Notes under the pieces: generated by a model | Database searches by the model: none | Told to the model about the DNA's origin: nothing | What the model saw: only the letters and a program-made list of their open reading frames with translations | Translations under genes and position numbers: made by a program | Assembly: GCF_003096555.1 (NCBI RefSeq) | Contig: NZ_QEKM01000001.1 | Location: forward strand, 3,162,001-3,226,000 | Source of the DNA: Simplicispira sp. 125 | GTDB lineage: Bacteria > Pseudomonadota > Gammaproteobacteria > Burkholderiales > Burkholderiaceae_C | Direction of reading: 5' to 3' | Length of the DNA stretch: 64,000 nt | Part shown: positions 1-9,125 of the stretch, in pieces | Numbering within the stretch: position 1 is the first letter of the stretch | Layout: each line of letters starts with the position of its first letter

Positions 1-120
1 CCGGATCTGCGCCGACAGCGCCGATTGCGAGACATGCAGGTGCGTGGCTGCGCGCGTGAGGTTGCCCTCTTTGGCGACGGCCCAGAAGTAGTGCAGGTGG
101 TGGAAGTTGAGGCGCGACAC
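1..120 (-). CDS. LysR-family transcriptional regulator, N-terminus only (runs off window)
   Basis: The reverse strand reads from a GTG at 118-120 into a typical LysR winged helix-turn-helix: [20 protein letters not shown] followed by [17 protein letters not shown]. The HYFW...EG.LTRAA..L opening resembles NhaR-type LysR proteins. An in-frame TAA shortly upstream supports the GTG start. Only about 40 residues lie inside the window, so the effector domain cannot be judged. It is divergent from dabB-dabA with about 100 bp between the two starts, the usual arrangement for a LysR protein controlling its neighbour. Regulation of carbon uptake is therefore a reasonable inference, not something the sequence proves. 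Confidence 0.8.
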   Translation of the reverse strand, partial: MSRLNFHHLHYFWAVAKEGNLTRAATHLHVSQSALSAQIR

Positions 121-224
121 CAGTTGAACGTTCTTTTAAACAGTACAAAATGTGCTTAAAAATGCATTTTACAGAATGATTTCAGATCGGCAAAGTCACA
201 GTATTCGTGAGAAAGGACACTGTG
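121..224. promoter_or_regulatory. Divergent promoter region between LysR gene and dabB
   Basis: This AT-rich stretch sits in otherwise GC-rich DNA. It contains the perfect 12-bp palindrome AAAATGCATTTT at 159-170 and the pair TTAA...TTAA around 135-158. LysR regulators bind interrupted dyads near their own promoter, so the LysR protein encoded at 1-120 could bind here. A good ribosome binding site, AAGGA at 213-217, precedes the dabB ATG. No -35/-10 pair is convincing by eye. Confidence 0.35.
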
Positions 225-1871
225 ATGGCTGGATTTTTTTCGGTGAGCAGTGCGGACTTGCCCCTGTGGCACGCCGCGCTGGTGGGGGCCCCGGCGCTGT
301 GGGCCGGGCTGGCGGCAGCGCTGGTGGCTGGCGTGGCCCGCAAAGACACAAGCCCGGTGGTGGCCTGGCGCATCGCAGGTGTGGCCAGCCTGGCTGCTCT
401 GGTGGCTGCGGGTTTAGGCCTGCTGGCGGTGGCGCTGGGCTCGGCAGGCGTGGGCTACGGGGTCCGCGCCGATGTGGTCGGGGCACTGGTCATGCTGCTG
501 GTGGCTTTTGTGGGCTGGGTCATCGTGCGCTACTCGCAGACCTACCTGCAGGGCGAACGGCGCGAGCTGCACTACGTGCGCTGGCTCCTGGCCACGCTGG
601 CCACGGTGCTGGTGGTGGTGGCCACCGACCATCTGCTGGTGCTGGCCCTGGCCTGGACGGCCACCAGCCTCACGCTGCACCACCTGCTGATTTTCTTTGG
701 TGACCGACCGGCGGCGGTGGTGGCCGCGCACAAGAAGTTCATCGTGGCGCGCCTGGCCGATGTGTGCATGCTGGGTGCCACGGCGCTGCTGTGGGTGGCT
801 TATGGCACGCCGCACATCCACGCCATGCTGGCGCAGGCTGCGGACGCGCCCCTGCCAGGATCGGTGCAACTGGCCGTGGTGCTGCTGGCATGTACGGCGG
901 TGCTCAAATGTGCGCAACTGCCGTTCCATGGCTGGCTCATCCAGGTGATGGAGGCGCCCACGCCGGTATCGGCCCTGCTGCATGCGGGCATCGTGAACCT
1001 GGGCGGCTTTGTGTTGCTGCGTTTTGCCCCGCTGGTGTCTGAGGTGCCTGCTGCGCAAACCCTGCTGGTGGTGGCTGGTGCAGCCACGGCCGTATTGGCG
1101 GCGCTGGTGATGACGACGCGCATCAGCATCAAGGTGATGCTGGCCTGGTCCACCTGTGCGCAGATGGGTTTCATGCTGATGCAGTGCGGCCTGGGGGCCT
1201 GGGACATGGCGCTGCTGCACCTGCTGGCGCACTCGCTCTACAAGGCACATGCCTTTTTGGGCGCAGGCGGTGCCGTGCGGCGTGCGCAACTGGTGCAGCT
1301 GACGCCGCAGGCGCCAGCCTGCGGGCTGGGCGCGACGCTGGTGGGTGCTGTCACCGGCATGGCCATGGTGCTTGTCGCCGGTGCTCTGTGGAGCCTGTGG
1401 ATGCCGGGTTTGGTGGCATCGCCTGCGATGTGGGTGCTGGCGGGTGTGGTGTCGCTGGCGCTTACGCCCCTGGTGCGGGCGCAAGCACAAAGCGCCTCGT
1501 GGATCGCGTTGGCGGGTGCTGCGCTGTGTGTGGCGCTGACGTATTTCGGACTGCATGTGCTGCTGGGCGGTTGGCTGGGTATGCCAGCGCCGCAGCCGGT
1601 GACCGCACTCTGGGTGGGCGCTGCGCTGGCTTTTGTCGTCCTGTTCGTGTTGCAGTCGGTCGTCACCCTGGCCCCAGGAGGGGTGCTGGCGCAGCGCCTG
1701 TACCCGTGGTTCTACGGCGGGCTGTTCCTGGATGAAAAGTTCAACAGCCTGGCCTTTGCGCTGTGGGCACCGCCTACACCTGCGCGGCAGGCCACCGCTT
1801 TGCCCATGCTGTCCGTGGTGGCTGCCCCGCCCGCACACCTGCATCCCGCCGCCTCTGGAGTGACACCATGA
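225..1871 (+). CDS. dabB: DabB-type membrane subunit of the DAB inorganic-carbon transporter (NuoL/MrpA-like)
   Basis: A 548-residue, very hydrophobic protein of the proton-conducting NuoL/MrpA family (PF00361). The family signature MEAPTPVSALLHAG lies near residues 242-255, and about a dozen membrane segments can be read. It is not a respiratory complex I subunit, because no other nuo genes are present and it overlaps a DabA gene by 4 bp (ATGA). In known DAB systems DabB is the membrane partner that couples an ion gradient to DabA, giving vectorial CO2 hydration and bicarbonate accumulation. ATG 225 is preferred over the in-frame GTG 207 because AAGGA at 213-217 is correctly spaced. Confidence 0.85.
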   Translation: MAGFFSVSSADLPLWHAALVGAPALWAGLAAALVAGVARKDTSPVVAWRIAGVASLAALVAAGLGLLAVALGSAGVGYGVRADVVGALVMLLVAFVGWVIVRYSQTYLQGERRELHYVRWLLATLATVLVVVATDHLLVLALAWTATSLTLHHLLIFFGDRPAAVVAAHKKFIVARLADVCMLGATALLWVAYGTPHIHAMLAQAADAPLPGSVQLAVVLLACTAVLKCAQLPFHGWLIQVMEAPTPVSALLHAGIVNLGGFVLLRFAPLVSEVPAAQTLLVVAGAATAVLAALVMTTRISIKVMLAWSTCAQMGFMLMQCGLGAWDMALLHLLAHSLYKAHAFLGAGGAVRRAQLVQLTPQAPACGLGATLVGAVTGMAMVLVAGALWSLWMPGLVASPAMWVLAGVVSLALTPLVRAQAQSASWIALAGAALCVALTYFGLHVLLGGWLGMPAPQPVTALWVGAALAFVVLFVLQSVVTLAPGGVLAQRLYPWFYGGLFLDEKFNSLAFALWAPPTPARQATALPMLSVVAAPPAHLHPAASGVTP

Positions 1872-4339
1872 CCGCACTTGCCCAGGACATCGATCGGGCC
1901 TGCGCCTGCATTGCGCCCACTTGGCCGCTGGACCAGTTCATTGCCGTCAACCCTTACTGGGGCTGGGTCGATAAGCCCATGCCACAGGCGGCGGCGGCAT
2001 TGGAGGCCTTGGGCGGCACGCGCCTGACCATGCCGCGCAACTGGTTCGCCGCGCAGTGGCAAGCGGGGCATTTGCAGCGCCAGCACCTGCAAGCAGCAGC
2101 AGAGCGTGCCGCTGGCGACACCGCCGCTGCAGGCCGTGTGGAGCAGGAGGTCAATGCCCTGGTGGCTGCGCTGGAAGCGCCCACTGCTCCCTCTTTGCAC
2201 CGGCTGCCCCTCATCACGGATCTGCGCGATGCCGGTGTGCCCCCACGCCCTGGGGTGTCGTGGGCTGAGATGGTTACGCACCAGGTCAGCCAGCACTGCG
2301 CGGCATTTTTTGACACGCAGCAGGCCAGCTGGGGCATGCCGCAGTCGGCGGGCTTGTGGGGCACCTGGCGCCAGCAGTTGGCAGTCGACCATGGCCTGCC
2401 GTGGCACCACGGCCATGCGGCGCTGGCCCAGCGGCTGGCGGCTTTGCCCGGCGATGCGCGGGCGGTGATTGCGCAGGCGCTGGCCGGGCTGGGCATGGAT
2501 GCGCGCGGCCAGGCCGCTTACCTGAGCGCAGTGCTCATGGCGATCGGCGGCTGGGGCGCCTGGTGCGCATATGAGCGCTGGCAGGCGCGGTTGGCAGGCA
2601 AAGACGACGACCAGCTGGAGCAGCTTTTGGCGATTCGCCTGACCTGGGAATGGTTGCTGCACGACGATGCGCCGACGGGTACGGTGCCCGCAGGCTGGGC
2701 CGCGCAGTGGAGTGCCGCCGATGCCCTGGCCCGGCAATGCGAGGGCGCCCAGGCGCTGGACTGGCTGCTGCAGGACGCGCTGGAGACGGCCTACCAGCAG
2801 CCCTTGCTGGCGGGGTTGTCGAAGGCTGCGGCGGCCCCCGTCAAAGCACCCCAAGTGCAGGCACTTTTTTGCATCGACGTGCGCTCGGAAGTCTTTCGCC
2901 GGGCGCTCGAAGGCGTGGATGCGAGTGTGCAAACCCGTGGCTTTGCCGGGTTCTTTGGCTTGCCCATCGCCTATGCGCCAGTGGGCAGTGCGCTGACCCG
3001 CCCGCAGCTGCCGGGTCTGCTGTCGCCCGCGCTGTGTGTGACTGAAAGCGCGGGCGATGCCCACCTGGCGCAGGTGCTGGCGGGCCAGCGGCGCCGTGCG
3101 CTGCAATGGCGTGCACGGTGGGACCAGTTCCGCGCTGCACCAGCGTCGGGTTTTAGCTTTGTGGAATCGCTGGGGCTGCTGTACGGTGCCCAGCTGGCCC
3201 GGCAAAGCCTGCCGTCGGGCGCAACGCCTGCGCGCTGGGAAGATGCGGGCCTGCCCCCTGCAGAGGCCGCCACACTGCGCCCCCAGATGCCCCAGGCCTT
3301 GAGCGCGCCCGAAGAGGGCGCTGCCATCGCCCACCGCGTGCTGACTGCCATGGGCCTGGTGCGCGATTTTGCCCCGCTGGTGCTGGTGGCCGGCCACGGC
3401 AGCCAGAGCGCCAACAATCCCCACGCAGCCGGGCTGGACTGCGGTGCTTGTGGCGGCCAAACCGGCGCGGTCAACGCCCGGGCGCTGGCCGACCTGCTCA
3501 ACACCCCTGCGGTGCGCGAGCACCTGGCACCGCTCGGTATCACCATCCCTTCCAGCACGCACTTTGTGCCGGGCCTGCACAACACCACCACCGATGAATT
3601 GGTGCTGTTGGATGCCGATGCGGTGCCGCCCAGCCATACCGCCCGGCTAGAGCGCCTGCGGGCCTCTCTGCATGCCGCGGGACAGCGCGCGCGGGCAGAG
3701 CGGGCCGCCAGCCTGGGGCTGACAAGCTTCGCAGGCAACCCGCAGGCCTTGCTGCAATCGCTGCGCGAGCGCGCCAATGATTGGGCGCAGGTGCGGCCTG
3801 AGTGGGGTCTGGTCAACAACGCGGCCTTTATCGTCGCGCCGCGTGCGCGCAGCCAACATCTGAACTTGGGCGGCCGCGCGTTCTTGCACGACTACGACCA
3901 CCGCCTGGACCCCGACAACGCGGTGCTCACGCTCATCATGACGGCGCCCATGGTGGTGACGAACTGGATCAACCTGCAGTACCACGCCTCCACCGTGGAC
4001 AACCTGCGCTACGGCAGCGGCAACAAGCTGCTGCACAACGTGGTAGGCGGGCGGCTGGGCGTGTTTGAGGGCAATGGCGGTGACCTGCGCATTGGCCTGC
4101 CGATGCAGTCGCTGCACGACGGGCAGGTGCTGCGCCACACCCCGCTGCGCCTGAGCGTCTTCATCGAAGCCCCGCGCGAGGCCATCGATGCCGTGATGGC
4201 GCAACATGCGGTGGTGCGCGATCTGGTGGGCAATGGCTGGATGCACCTGTTCTGGCTGGAGCCCCAGGGCCCGCGCATGGCGCAGTGCTGGCAGGGGCGG
4301 TGGCTGGAGGTGACCCCGCTGGCTAGTCCGGCTGGGTGA
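1868..4339 (+). CDS. dabA: DabA (DUF2309), zinc-dependent CO2-hydrating subunit of the DAB system
   Basis: An 823-residue soluble protein of family DUF2309/UPF0753 (DabA). Its proposed zinc ligands are visible: C335 and D337 in FCIDVRSE, H510 in VAGHGSQS, and C525 in GLDCGACGG. The 15-residue H-to-C spacing equals that of the characterised Halothiobacillus protein (H524, C539). R340 follows in the CIDVRSE motif. DabA resembles a beta-carbonic anhydrase and works with membrane DabB to trap CO2 as bicarbonate in the cytoplasm. The ATG overlaps the dabB stop, so the two are translationally coupled. All catalytic residues are present, so the gene looks functional. In heterotrophs such systems feed carboxylases, while in autotrophs they feed RuBisCO. 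The window shows neither. Confidence 0.9.
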   Translation: MTALAQDIDRACACIAPTWPLDQFIAVNPYWGWVDKPMPQAAAALEALGGTRLTMPRNWFAAQWQAGHLQRQHLQAAAERAAGDTAAAGRVEQEVNALVAALEAPTAPSLHRLPLITDLRDAGVPPRPGVSWAEMVTHQVSQHCAAFFDTQQASWGMPQSAGLWGTWRQQLAVDHGLPWHHGHAALAQRLAALPGDARAVIAQALAGLGMDARGQAAYLSAVLMAIGGWGAWCAYERWQARLAGKDDDQLEQLLAIRLTWEWLLHDDAPTGTVPAGWAAQWSAADALARQCEGAQALDWLLQDALETAYQQPLLAGLSKAAAAPVKAPQVQALFCIDVRSEVFRRALEGVDASVQTRGFAGFFGLPIAYAPVGSALTRPQLPGLLSPALCVTESAGDAHLAQVLAGQRRRALQWRARWDQFRAAPASGFSFVESLGLLYGAQLARQSLPSGATPARWEDAGLPPAEAATLRPQMPQALSAPEEGAAIAHRVLTAMGLVRDFAPLVLVAGHGSQSANNPHAAGLDCGACGGQTGAVNARALADLLNTPAVREHLAPLGITIPSSTHFVPGLHNTTTDELVLLDADAVPPSHTARLERLRASLHAAGQRARAERAASLGLTSFAGNPQALLQSLRERANDWAQVRPEWGLVNNAAFIVAPRARSQHLNLGGRAFLHDYDHRLDPDNAVLTLIMTAPMVVTNWINLQYHASTVDNLRYGSGNKLLHNVVGGRLGVFEGNGGDLRIGLPMQSLHDGQVLRHTPLRLSVFIEAPREAIDAVMAQHAVVRDLVGNGWMHLFWLEPQGPRMAQCWQGRWLEVTPLASPAG

Positions 4340-4580
4340 GCGCTTCCAGTTGCGCCAGATAGTGCAGGGCGTGTGCCTGGTGGGCGCCGCACATCTCCAC
4401 CGACGGCATGAGTCCAGCACACACCGCAGGTCGGGTGGGTTGGCTAAAGATCAGGCAGCGTGCGTCGTCGCCGAGCTGCACGCAGCGCACCCCGGCGGGC
4501 TTGCCCCGTGGCATGCCGGGAATCGGCGAGCTGATGGAGGGTGCGGTGCAGCAGGCGCCGCAGCCGGGGCGACAATCCAT
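4323..4580 (-). CDS. YkgJ-family cysteine-cluster protein (zinc/iron-chelating domain)
   Basis: An 85-residue protein starting [11 protein letters not shown], followed by [15 protein letters not shown] and RPAVCAG. This is the eight-cysteine arrangement of the YkgJ/UPF0153 family (PF03692), thought to chelate Zn or an Fe-S cluster. Its function is unknown. It is convergent with dabA and its last 17 bases overlap the dabA 3' end. A copy of the AT-rich repeat lies immediately upstream of its ATG, so any native promoter there has been altered or replaced. Confidence 0.8.
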   Translation of the reverse strand: MDCRPGCGACCTAPSISSPIPGMPRGKPAGVRCVQLGDDARCLIFSQPTRPAVCAGLMPSVEMCGAHQAHALHYLAQLEALTQPD

Positions 4581-4635
4581 GTAACTATCGTTTCAATAGC
4601 TACCCGCGCTTGCCCAGTAAGCGCCAGTGGCTGTT
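4581..4635 (+). repeat. AT-rich repeat of the AGCTGCTAGCGCTT family (copy 1, diverged)
   Basis: CAATAGCTACCCGCGCTTGC followed by CCAGTAAGCGCCAGTGGC. It has the layout of the other copies: ATAGCT, then a GCGCTT / AAGCGC dyad, then a GGC end. This copy is the most diverged. It separates the YkgJ gene from the FMN reductase gene. Confidence 0.6.
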
Positions 4636-4648
4636 TCTGCTTGAAGTT

Positions 4649-5245
4649 TCAAGCGTGACTCGCGTGCAGACGGTCTGCGGCCCACAGCACCTGCTCCACG
4701 ACGCCGCGCACGCGCTGGCGGTGTGCCTCCTGCACCAATGCGCCGTGCTCATCGAAGGCGCTGGCGGCCTGGCCCAGGGCAAAGGCGCGCGGGGCCAGCC
4801 AGCATTCCAGGTTGATGAGCAGCGGCGCCAGATGGCTTTGCGAACGCAGACCACCCAGGGCGCCGTTGGACGCACTGAGCATGCCCACGACTTTGCCGCG
4901 AAAAGGTTTGACGCCATCCTGCCAAGCGGGGTCGCCCTTGACGGGACTCGACGCCCAGTCGATGGTGTTCTTGAGCAGCGCGGTGTAGCTGCCGTTGTAT
5001 TCCGGCGAGCAGATAACCCAGGCCGGGTGCTCCCACAGCAGTTGTTTGAGGCGCAGCACATCGGGCGGTGTGCCACGTGCCTCCAGGTCTGCGTTGTACA
5101 TCGGGATGTCAAAGTCCGACAGCTCCAGCAGGGTGGTGTCGGCGCCTGCATCGCGGGCCGCGTCGGCTGCTACCTGGGCCAGGCGGCGGTTGAAGGATTG
5201 CTGGCGGGTGCTGCCCGCGAAGACGAGAAGTTTCATGTCTGGCAT
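4649..5245 (-). CDS. NADPH-dependent FMN reductase family protein
   Basis: A 198-residue flavodoxin-fold protein (PF03358). The phosphate-binding loop is at the N-terminus (FAGSTRQQSFNRRLA). PEYNGSYTALLKNTIDW around residue 80 is the family hallmark that contacts the flavin, and GMLSASNGALGGLRSQSHL follows. Members reduce FMN, quinones, azo dyes or chromate with NAD(P)H, and the substrate cannot be chosen from sequence. The second ATG at 5236 (MKLLVFAGS) is an equally good start because neither has a clear ribosome binding site. Confidence 0.85.
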   Translation of the reverse strand: MPDMKLLVFAGSTRQQSFNRRLAQVAADAARDAGADTTLLELSDFDIPMYNADLEARGTPPDVLRLKQLLWEHPAWVICSPEYNGSYTALLKNTIDWASSPVKGDPAWQDGVKPFRGKVVGMLSASNGALGGLRSQSHLAPLLINLECWLAPRAFALGQAASAFDEHGALVQEAHRQRVRGVVEQVLWAADRLHASHA

Positions 5246-5304
5246 TGGATCACAGGCCTGCCGCAGGAAAACTGCAGCCGGTACAAGCCCCTCGGTCGGG
5301 GGTG

Positions 5305-5320
5305 TGTTTCACGTGGAACA
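5305..5320. promoter_or_regulatory. parS site 1 (15/16 match)
   Basis: TGTTTCACGTGGAACA differs at one base from the ParB-binding consensus TGTTTCACGTGAAACA. It lies in the 239-bp space upstream of mnmG, 2.9 kb before parA. Three more copies follow within 2.8 kb. Confidence 0.8.
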
Positions 5321-5484
5321 CTGCGGCGCCATCTCCACGCAAAAACATCGGCACCACAGTGCATGCGCAAAGGTGGGAAAATTACGCCCCTGCGTCTGCT
5401 CCTGTGTGGGCGCGGTATCCGCCTTCGAAAAGTTCTCGGGCGGTTGTTTGTTGACTATCGGGCCCGTGGGCCCCGGAGCCTTGC

Positions 5485-7464
5485 ATGTTGTACCCCCAGG
5501 AATTTGATGTCATCGTTGTCGGCGGAGGCCATGCAGGCACCGAAGCGGCGCTGGCTGCCGCGCGCATGGGCCGCCGCACGCTACTGCTCACGCACAACAT
5601 CGAGACACTGGGGCAGATGAGTTGCAATCCGTCCATCGGGGGTATCGGCAAGGGCCATCTCGTGAAGGAAGTGGACGCGCTGGGTGGTGCCATGGCGCTG
5701 GCCACGGATGAGGCGGGGATCCAGTTTCGGATTTTGAACAGCAGCAAAGGCCCTGCAGTGCGCGCCACGCGGGCACAGGCCGATCGCATTCTGTACAAGG
5801 CTGCCATCCGGCGCATGCTGGAGAACCAGCCGAACCTGTGGTTGTTCCAACAGGCGGTGGACGATCTGATGGTGGAGGGTGACCGGGTGGTGGGCGCCGT
5901 CACGCAGGTGGGTATCCAGTTTCGCAGCCGCACGGTGGTGCTCACGGCAGGCACTTTTTTGGACGGCAAGATCCACGTAGGCCTGAACAACTATGCCGCA
6001 GGCCGCGCGGGTGACCCCCCTGCAGTGAGTCTTTCGAGCCGCCTCAAAGAGTTGCAGTTGCCGCAGGCGCGCCTGAAAACCGGCACGCCACCGCGCATCG
6101 ATGGGCGCAGCATCGATTTTTCGAAATGCGAGGAGCAGCCCGGTGACGGTATGCTCGGCGGCATCAACGAAGGGCATGTGCCCGTGTTCAGCTTCATGGG
6201 GAATGCAGCCATGCACCCCCGGCAGGTGCCGTGCTGGATTACGCACACCAATGCGCGCACGCACGACATCATCCGCAGCGGCTTTGACCGCAGCCCCATG
6301 TTTACCGGCAAGATCGAAGGCGTGGGACCGCGCTACTGCCCGAGCGTGGAAGACAAGATCAACCGCTTTGCCGACAAGGAGAGCCACCAGATTTTCCTGG
6401 AGCCCGAAGGTCTGACGACGCACGAGTTCTACCCCAACGGCATCAGCACCAGCCTGCCCTTCGATATCCAGTACGACTTGGTGCGCAGCATGCAAGGGCT
6501 GGAGAATGCGCACATCCTGCGGCCCGGTTATGCCATCGAATACGATTATTTTGACCCGCGCGCACTCAAGAGCAGTTTTGAGACGCGCCAGATCCAGGGG
6601 TTGTTCTTTGCCGGGCAGATCAATGGAACCACAGGCTATGAAGAGGCTGCGGCCCAGGGTTTGTTTGCCGGTACCAATGCTGCACTGCAATGCCGGGGCG
6701 AGGCGGCCTGGCTGCCGGGGCGTGATGAGGCCTATCTGGGCGTGTTGGTGGACGACCTCATTACCAAGGGCGTGACCGAGCCCTACCGCATGTTTACCAG
6801 TCGGGCAGAGTTCCGCCTGCAACTGCGTGAAGACAACGCCGACATGCGCCTCACCGAAGCAGGGCGGCGTATGGGGCTGGTGGACGATGCGCGCTGGGAT
6901 GTTTTTAGCCGAAAGCGCGATGCTGTTTCACGTGAAACGGAGCGCCTCAAGGCAACCTGGGTGAATCCGCGCAACTTGCCTGCGGCAGAGTCTGAGCGGG
7001 TGCTGGGCAAAAGCATCGAGCATGAGTACAACCTGTTCGAGTTGCTGCGCAGGCCCGATGTGGACTACGCCAATCTGATGTCGCTGGATGACGGCAAGTA
7101 TGTTTCGCCCGATGTTTCACGTGAAACACTGGGTGTACTCAGCGAGGCTGTAGTGGAGCAGGTGGAGATCGCTGCAAAGTATGCGGGCTATATCGACCGG
7201 CAGAAGGGGGAGGTGGAGCGTGCAACGCACTTTGAAAAACTGCGCCTCCCGCCCGATCTGGACTATATGCAGGTGACGGCCCTGAGCATCGAGGCGCGCC
7301 AGGTGCTCAGCCGTCACCGGCCTGAAACCCTGGGCATGGCTTCGCGCATTACGGGCATTACGCCAGCGGCCATCTCCTTGTTGATGGTGCATCTGAAGAA
7401 GGGTGGCTTTAAAGATTTTGCTTTGACGCGCACTGGTCCGGTCGATGGCGAGGTTGCGGCATGA
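5485..7464 (+). CDS. mnmG: MnmG (GidA), tRNA uridine-34 carboxymethylaminomethyl synthesis enzyme
   Basis: A 659-residue FAD enzyme of the usual family length. With MnmE it makes cmnm5U at the wobble position of tRNAs reading NNA/NNG codons. The dinucleotide-binding motif is at the N-terminus ([18 protein letters not shown]). Family motifs [29 protein letters not shown] and [16 protein letters not shown] are all intact. A GGAG sits 6 bases before the ATG. It overlaps rsmG by 4 bp. Two parS sites are embedded in the C-terminal third, and both are read as Val-Ser-Arg-Glu-Thr. Confidence 0.97.
   Translation: MLYPQEFDVIVVGGGHAGTEAALAAARMGRRTLLLTHNIETLGQMSCNPSIGGIGKGHLVKEVDALGGAMALATDEAGIQFRILNSSKGPAVRATRAQADRILYKAAIRRMLENQPNLWLFQQAVDDLMVEGDRVVGAVTQVGIQFRSRTVVLTAGTFLDGKIHVGLNNYAAGRAGDPPAVSLSSRLKELQLPQARLKTGTPPRIDGRSIDFSKCEEQPGDGMLGGINEGHVPVFSFMGNAAMHPRQVPCWITHTNARTHDIIRSGFDRSPMFTGKIEGVGPRYCPSVEDKINRFADKESHQIFLEPEGLTTHEFYPNGISTSLPFDIQYDLVRSMQGLENAHILRPGYAIEYDYFDPRALKSSFETRQIQGLFFAGQINGTTGYEEAAAQGLFAGTNAALQCRGEAAWLPGRDEAYLGVLVDDLITKGVTEPYRMFTSRAEFRLQLREDNADMRLTEAGRRMGLVDDARWDVFSRKRDAVSRETERLKATWVNPRNLPAAESERVLGKSIEHEYNLFELLRRPDVDYANLMSLDDGKYVSPDVSRETLGVLSEAVVEQVEIAAKYAGYIDRQKGEVERATHFEKLRLPPDLDYMQVTALSIEARQVLSRHRPETLGMASRITGITPAAISLLMVHLKKGGFKDFALTRTGPVDGEVAA
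6924..6939. promoter_or_regulatory. parS site 2, inside mnmG (15/16 match)
   Basis: TGTTTCACGTGAAACG, with only the last base differing from the consensus. In the mnmG frame it encodes part of A-V-S-R-E-T. It is a presumed ParB loading site. Confidence 0.85.
7113..7128. promoter_or_regulatory. parS site 3, inside mnmG (perfect match)
   Basis: TGTTTCACGTGAAACA is a perfect 16-bp palindromic parS. In the mnmG frame it encodes V-S-R-E-T, the same peptide as site 2 about 190 bp earlier. It is the strongest candidate for the primary ParB nucleation site in this window. Confidence 0.92.
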
Positions 7465-8144
7465 GTGCGGCACTGCAGGAGCGCCTGGAGGCGGGCGTCC
7501 AGTCCCTGGGGTTGGAGCTGGACGCTGCGCAAATTGCACACCTGATGGATTTTTGGGCCTTACTGCAAAAGTGGAACAAGGTTTACAACCTGACCGCCGT
7601 GCGCGACCCCGAGGAGATGTTGACGCACCACCTGCTCGATAGCCTGGCCGCTGTGCTGCCGTTGCAGCGGCATGTGGCGCAGGCGGGCCTGGCAGTGCCG
7701 GTGCGCCTGCTGGATGTGGGCTCTGGCGGCGGCTTGCCTGGTGTCGTTTTTGCGATCTGCTGCCCTGGGGTGGATGTGAGTTGTGTGGATACGGTGGGCA
7801 AGAAGGCTGCCTTCATCCAGCAAGTGGCGGTGCAGTTGCGCCTGTCCAACCTGCACGGTGTGCATGCCCGGGTGGAGTCGCTTGCCACACCTTTTGATGT
7901 GGTGAGTTGCCGGGCCTTTGCGGCATTGGCAGATTTCACCCATTGGTCCCGCGAGGCGCTGGCACCGCACGGCGTGTGGCTGGCGATGAAGGGCAAGCAC
8001 CCGGAGGACGAACTGGCGGCGTTGCCCGCTGATGTGCAGGTGTTTCACGTGGAACAACTCGCGGTGCCGGGCTTGGGCGCCGAGCGCTGCATTGTCTGGA
8101 TGCGCCCGGCAGCGCAAGATGGGCGGGGTGGGGCGGTCGCGTAA
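7461..8144 (+). CDS. rsmG: RsmG (GidB), 16S rRNA G527 N7-methyltransferase
   Basis: A 227-residue class I SAM methyltransferase that modifies G527 of 16S rRNA (E. coli numbering). Loss of this enzyme gives low-level streptomycin resistance in many bacteria. [20 protein letters not shown] near residues 41-60 and the SAM loop [13 protein letters not shown] near residues 90-102 are typical. The ATG overlaps the mnmG stop (ATGA). A parS site lies in the last third (8041-8056), read as F-H-V-E-Q. Confidence 0.95.
   Translation: MSAALQERLEAGVQSLGLELDAAQIAHLMDFWALLQKWNKVYNLTAVRDPEEMLTHHLLDSLAAVLPLQRHVAQAGLAVPVRLLDVGSGGGLPGVVFAICCPGVDVSCVDTVGKKAAFIQQVAVQLRLSNLHGVHARVESLATPFDVVSCRAFAALADFTHWSREALAPHGVWLAMKGKHPEDELAALPADVQVFHVEQLAVPGLGAERCIVWMRPAAQDGRGGAVA
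8041..8056. promoter_or_regulatory. parS site 4, inside rsmG (15/16 match)
   Basis: TGTTTCACGTGGAACA is the same one-base variant as site 1, about 210 bp before the parA start. It encodes part of V-F-H-V-E-Q in the rsmG frame. Confidence 0.8.
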
Positions 8145-8154
8145 ACTCGGGTGA

Positions 8155-8259
8155 TTGGTGGTGCCCGTGTGTGCCAACCCCGTCATTGTCCGCGTGCGGG
8201 AAAAATTCGCAGGCGTGTTCTTCATCGGCTTTGGCATCACGCTGGCCTTTTCCAAGTAA
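8155..8259 (+). pseudogene. Probable C-terminal remnant of a LysE/RhtB-type exporter gene
   Basis: An open frame with no ATG or GTG start at its head ends at TAA 8257-8259 and reads VPVCANPVIVRVREKF then AGVFFIGFGITLAFSK. The last part (basic residue, Phe-Ala-Gly, a short hydrophobic run, Leu-Ala-x-Ser at the end) resembles the C-terminal membrane helix of LysE-family translocators. The frame closes upstream at a TGA (8152-8154), leaving only about 34 codons. From memory, some relatives carry a LysE-family gene between rsmG and parA, which would fit a deletion that left only the tail. Too short to be certain. Confidence 0.4.
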
Positions 8260-8267
8260 AGCATCCT

Positions 8268-9080
8268 ATGGCCAAGATTTTTTGCGTTGCAAATCAGAAG
8301 GGTGGTGTCGGCAAAACCACTACCACCGTCAATTTGGCGGCGGGGCTGGCCAAGATTGGCCAGCGCGTGCTGATGGTCGATCTGGACCCCCAGGGCAATG
8401 CCACCATGGGATCGGGCGTGGACAAACGCAGCCTGGAGCTCACGGTGTACGACGTGCTGCTCGAATCTTCCTCAGTGCAAGAGGCGGCTGTGTTGGCAGA
8501 AAAATGCGGTTACTGGGTGCTGGGCGCCAATCGTGAATTGGCCGGTGCCGAGGTGGAGCTGGTAGAACTGGAGCGCCGCGAAAAGCGACTCAAGACCGCA
8601 CTGGCCCAGGTCGATGGTGACTACGATTTCGTGCTCATCGACTGTCCGCCGTCACTCTCGATGCTCACGCTCAATGGTCTGTGTTCGGCGCATGGCGTGG
8701 TCGTTCCCATGCAGTGCGAATATTTTGCGCTCGAAGGCCTGACCGATCTCGTCAACACCATCAAACAGGTGCATGCCAACCTCAATGCCGATCTGCAGAT
8801 CATTGGCCTGCTGCGCGTCATGTTCGACCCGCGCATCACGCTGCAGCAGCAGGTGAGCGAACAGCTCAAGGACCATTTTGGCGACAAGGTGTTCCACACG
8901 GTGATCCCGCGCAACGTGCGCCTGGCCGAGGCACCCAGCTACGGCTTGCCTGGTGTCGTGTTCGACCCTGCGGCCAAGGGCAGCCAGGCCTTCGTGGAAT
9001 TCGCCCAGGAAATGGTCGACCGCGTTCAGCGCATGCCCGCTCCCGCAAAAATTGAAGCGAAATTGGCTTCTGGCGCTTGA
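8268..9080 (+). CDS. parA: ParA chromosome-partitioning ATPase (Soj)
   Basis: A 270-residue chromosomal ParA. The deviant Walker A motif KGGVGKTTTT starts at residue 11, a Walker A' DLDPQGNAT at about residue 40, and Walker B VLIDCPPSLS at about residue 122. It binds DNA non-specifically as an ATP dimer and moves ParB-parS complexes during origin segregation. The start is ATG 8268, since the longer open frame upstream belongs to the LysE-like remnant. The 3' end is formed by an AT-rich repeat: the codons for ..L-A-S-G-A and the TGA lie inside the repeat (9061-9112), so the native C-terminus may have been replaced. Confidence 0.95.
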   Translation: MAKIFCVANQKGGVGKTTTTVNLAAGLAKIGQRVLMVDLDPQGNATMGSGVDKRSLELTVYDVLLESSSVQEAAVLAEKCGYWVLGANRELAGAEVELVELERREKRLKTALAQVDGDYDFVLIDCPPSLSMLTLNGLCSAHGVVVPMQCEYFALEGLTDLVNTIKQVHANLNADLQIIGLLRVMFDPRITLQQQVSEQLKDHFGDKVFHTVIPRNVRLAEAPSYGLPGVVFDPAAKGSQAFVEFAQEMVDRVQRMPAPAKIEAKLASGA

Positions 9081-9112
9081 TGGTCAAGCGTAGGCAGCTA
9101 TCAAAACAATAG
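9061..9112 (-). repeat. AT-rich repeat (copy 2) overlapping the end of parA
   Basis: GGCTTCTGGCGCTTGATGG then TCAAGCGTAGGCAGCTATC. This matches the 42261 and 51924 copies in the same orientation. It supplies the last few codons and the stop of parA and fills the space before the hydrolase gene, which has no visible ribosome binding site. Confidence 0.8.
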
Positions 9113-9125
9113 TACACAATCGTAC

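Noticed and set aside
1712..3637. A 641-codon minus-strand frame opposite dabA
   Set aside because: Antisense shadow. dabA has intact catalytic motifs and proper translational coupling to dabB.
4541..5620. A 359-codon plus-strand frame over the FMN reductase
   Set aside because: Antisense to a clear flavodoxin-fold protein and running into mnmG.
5246..8267. A replication origin next to the parS cluster
   Set aside because: No DnaA boxes (TTATCCACA-like), no dnaA or dnaN, and no AT-rich unwinding region are visible, so the origin is probably nearby but outside the window.
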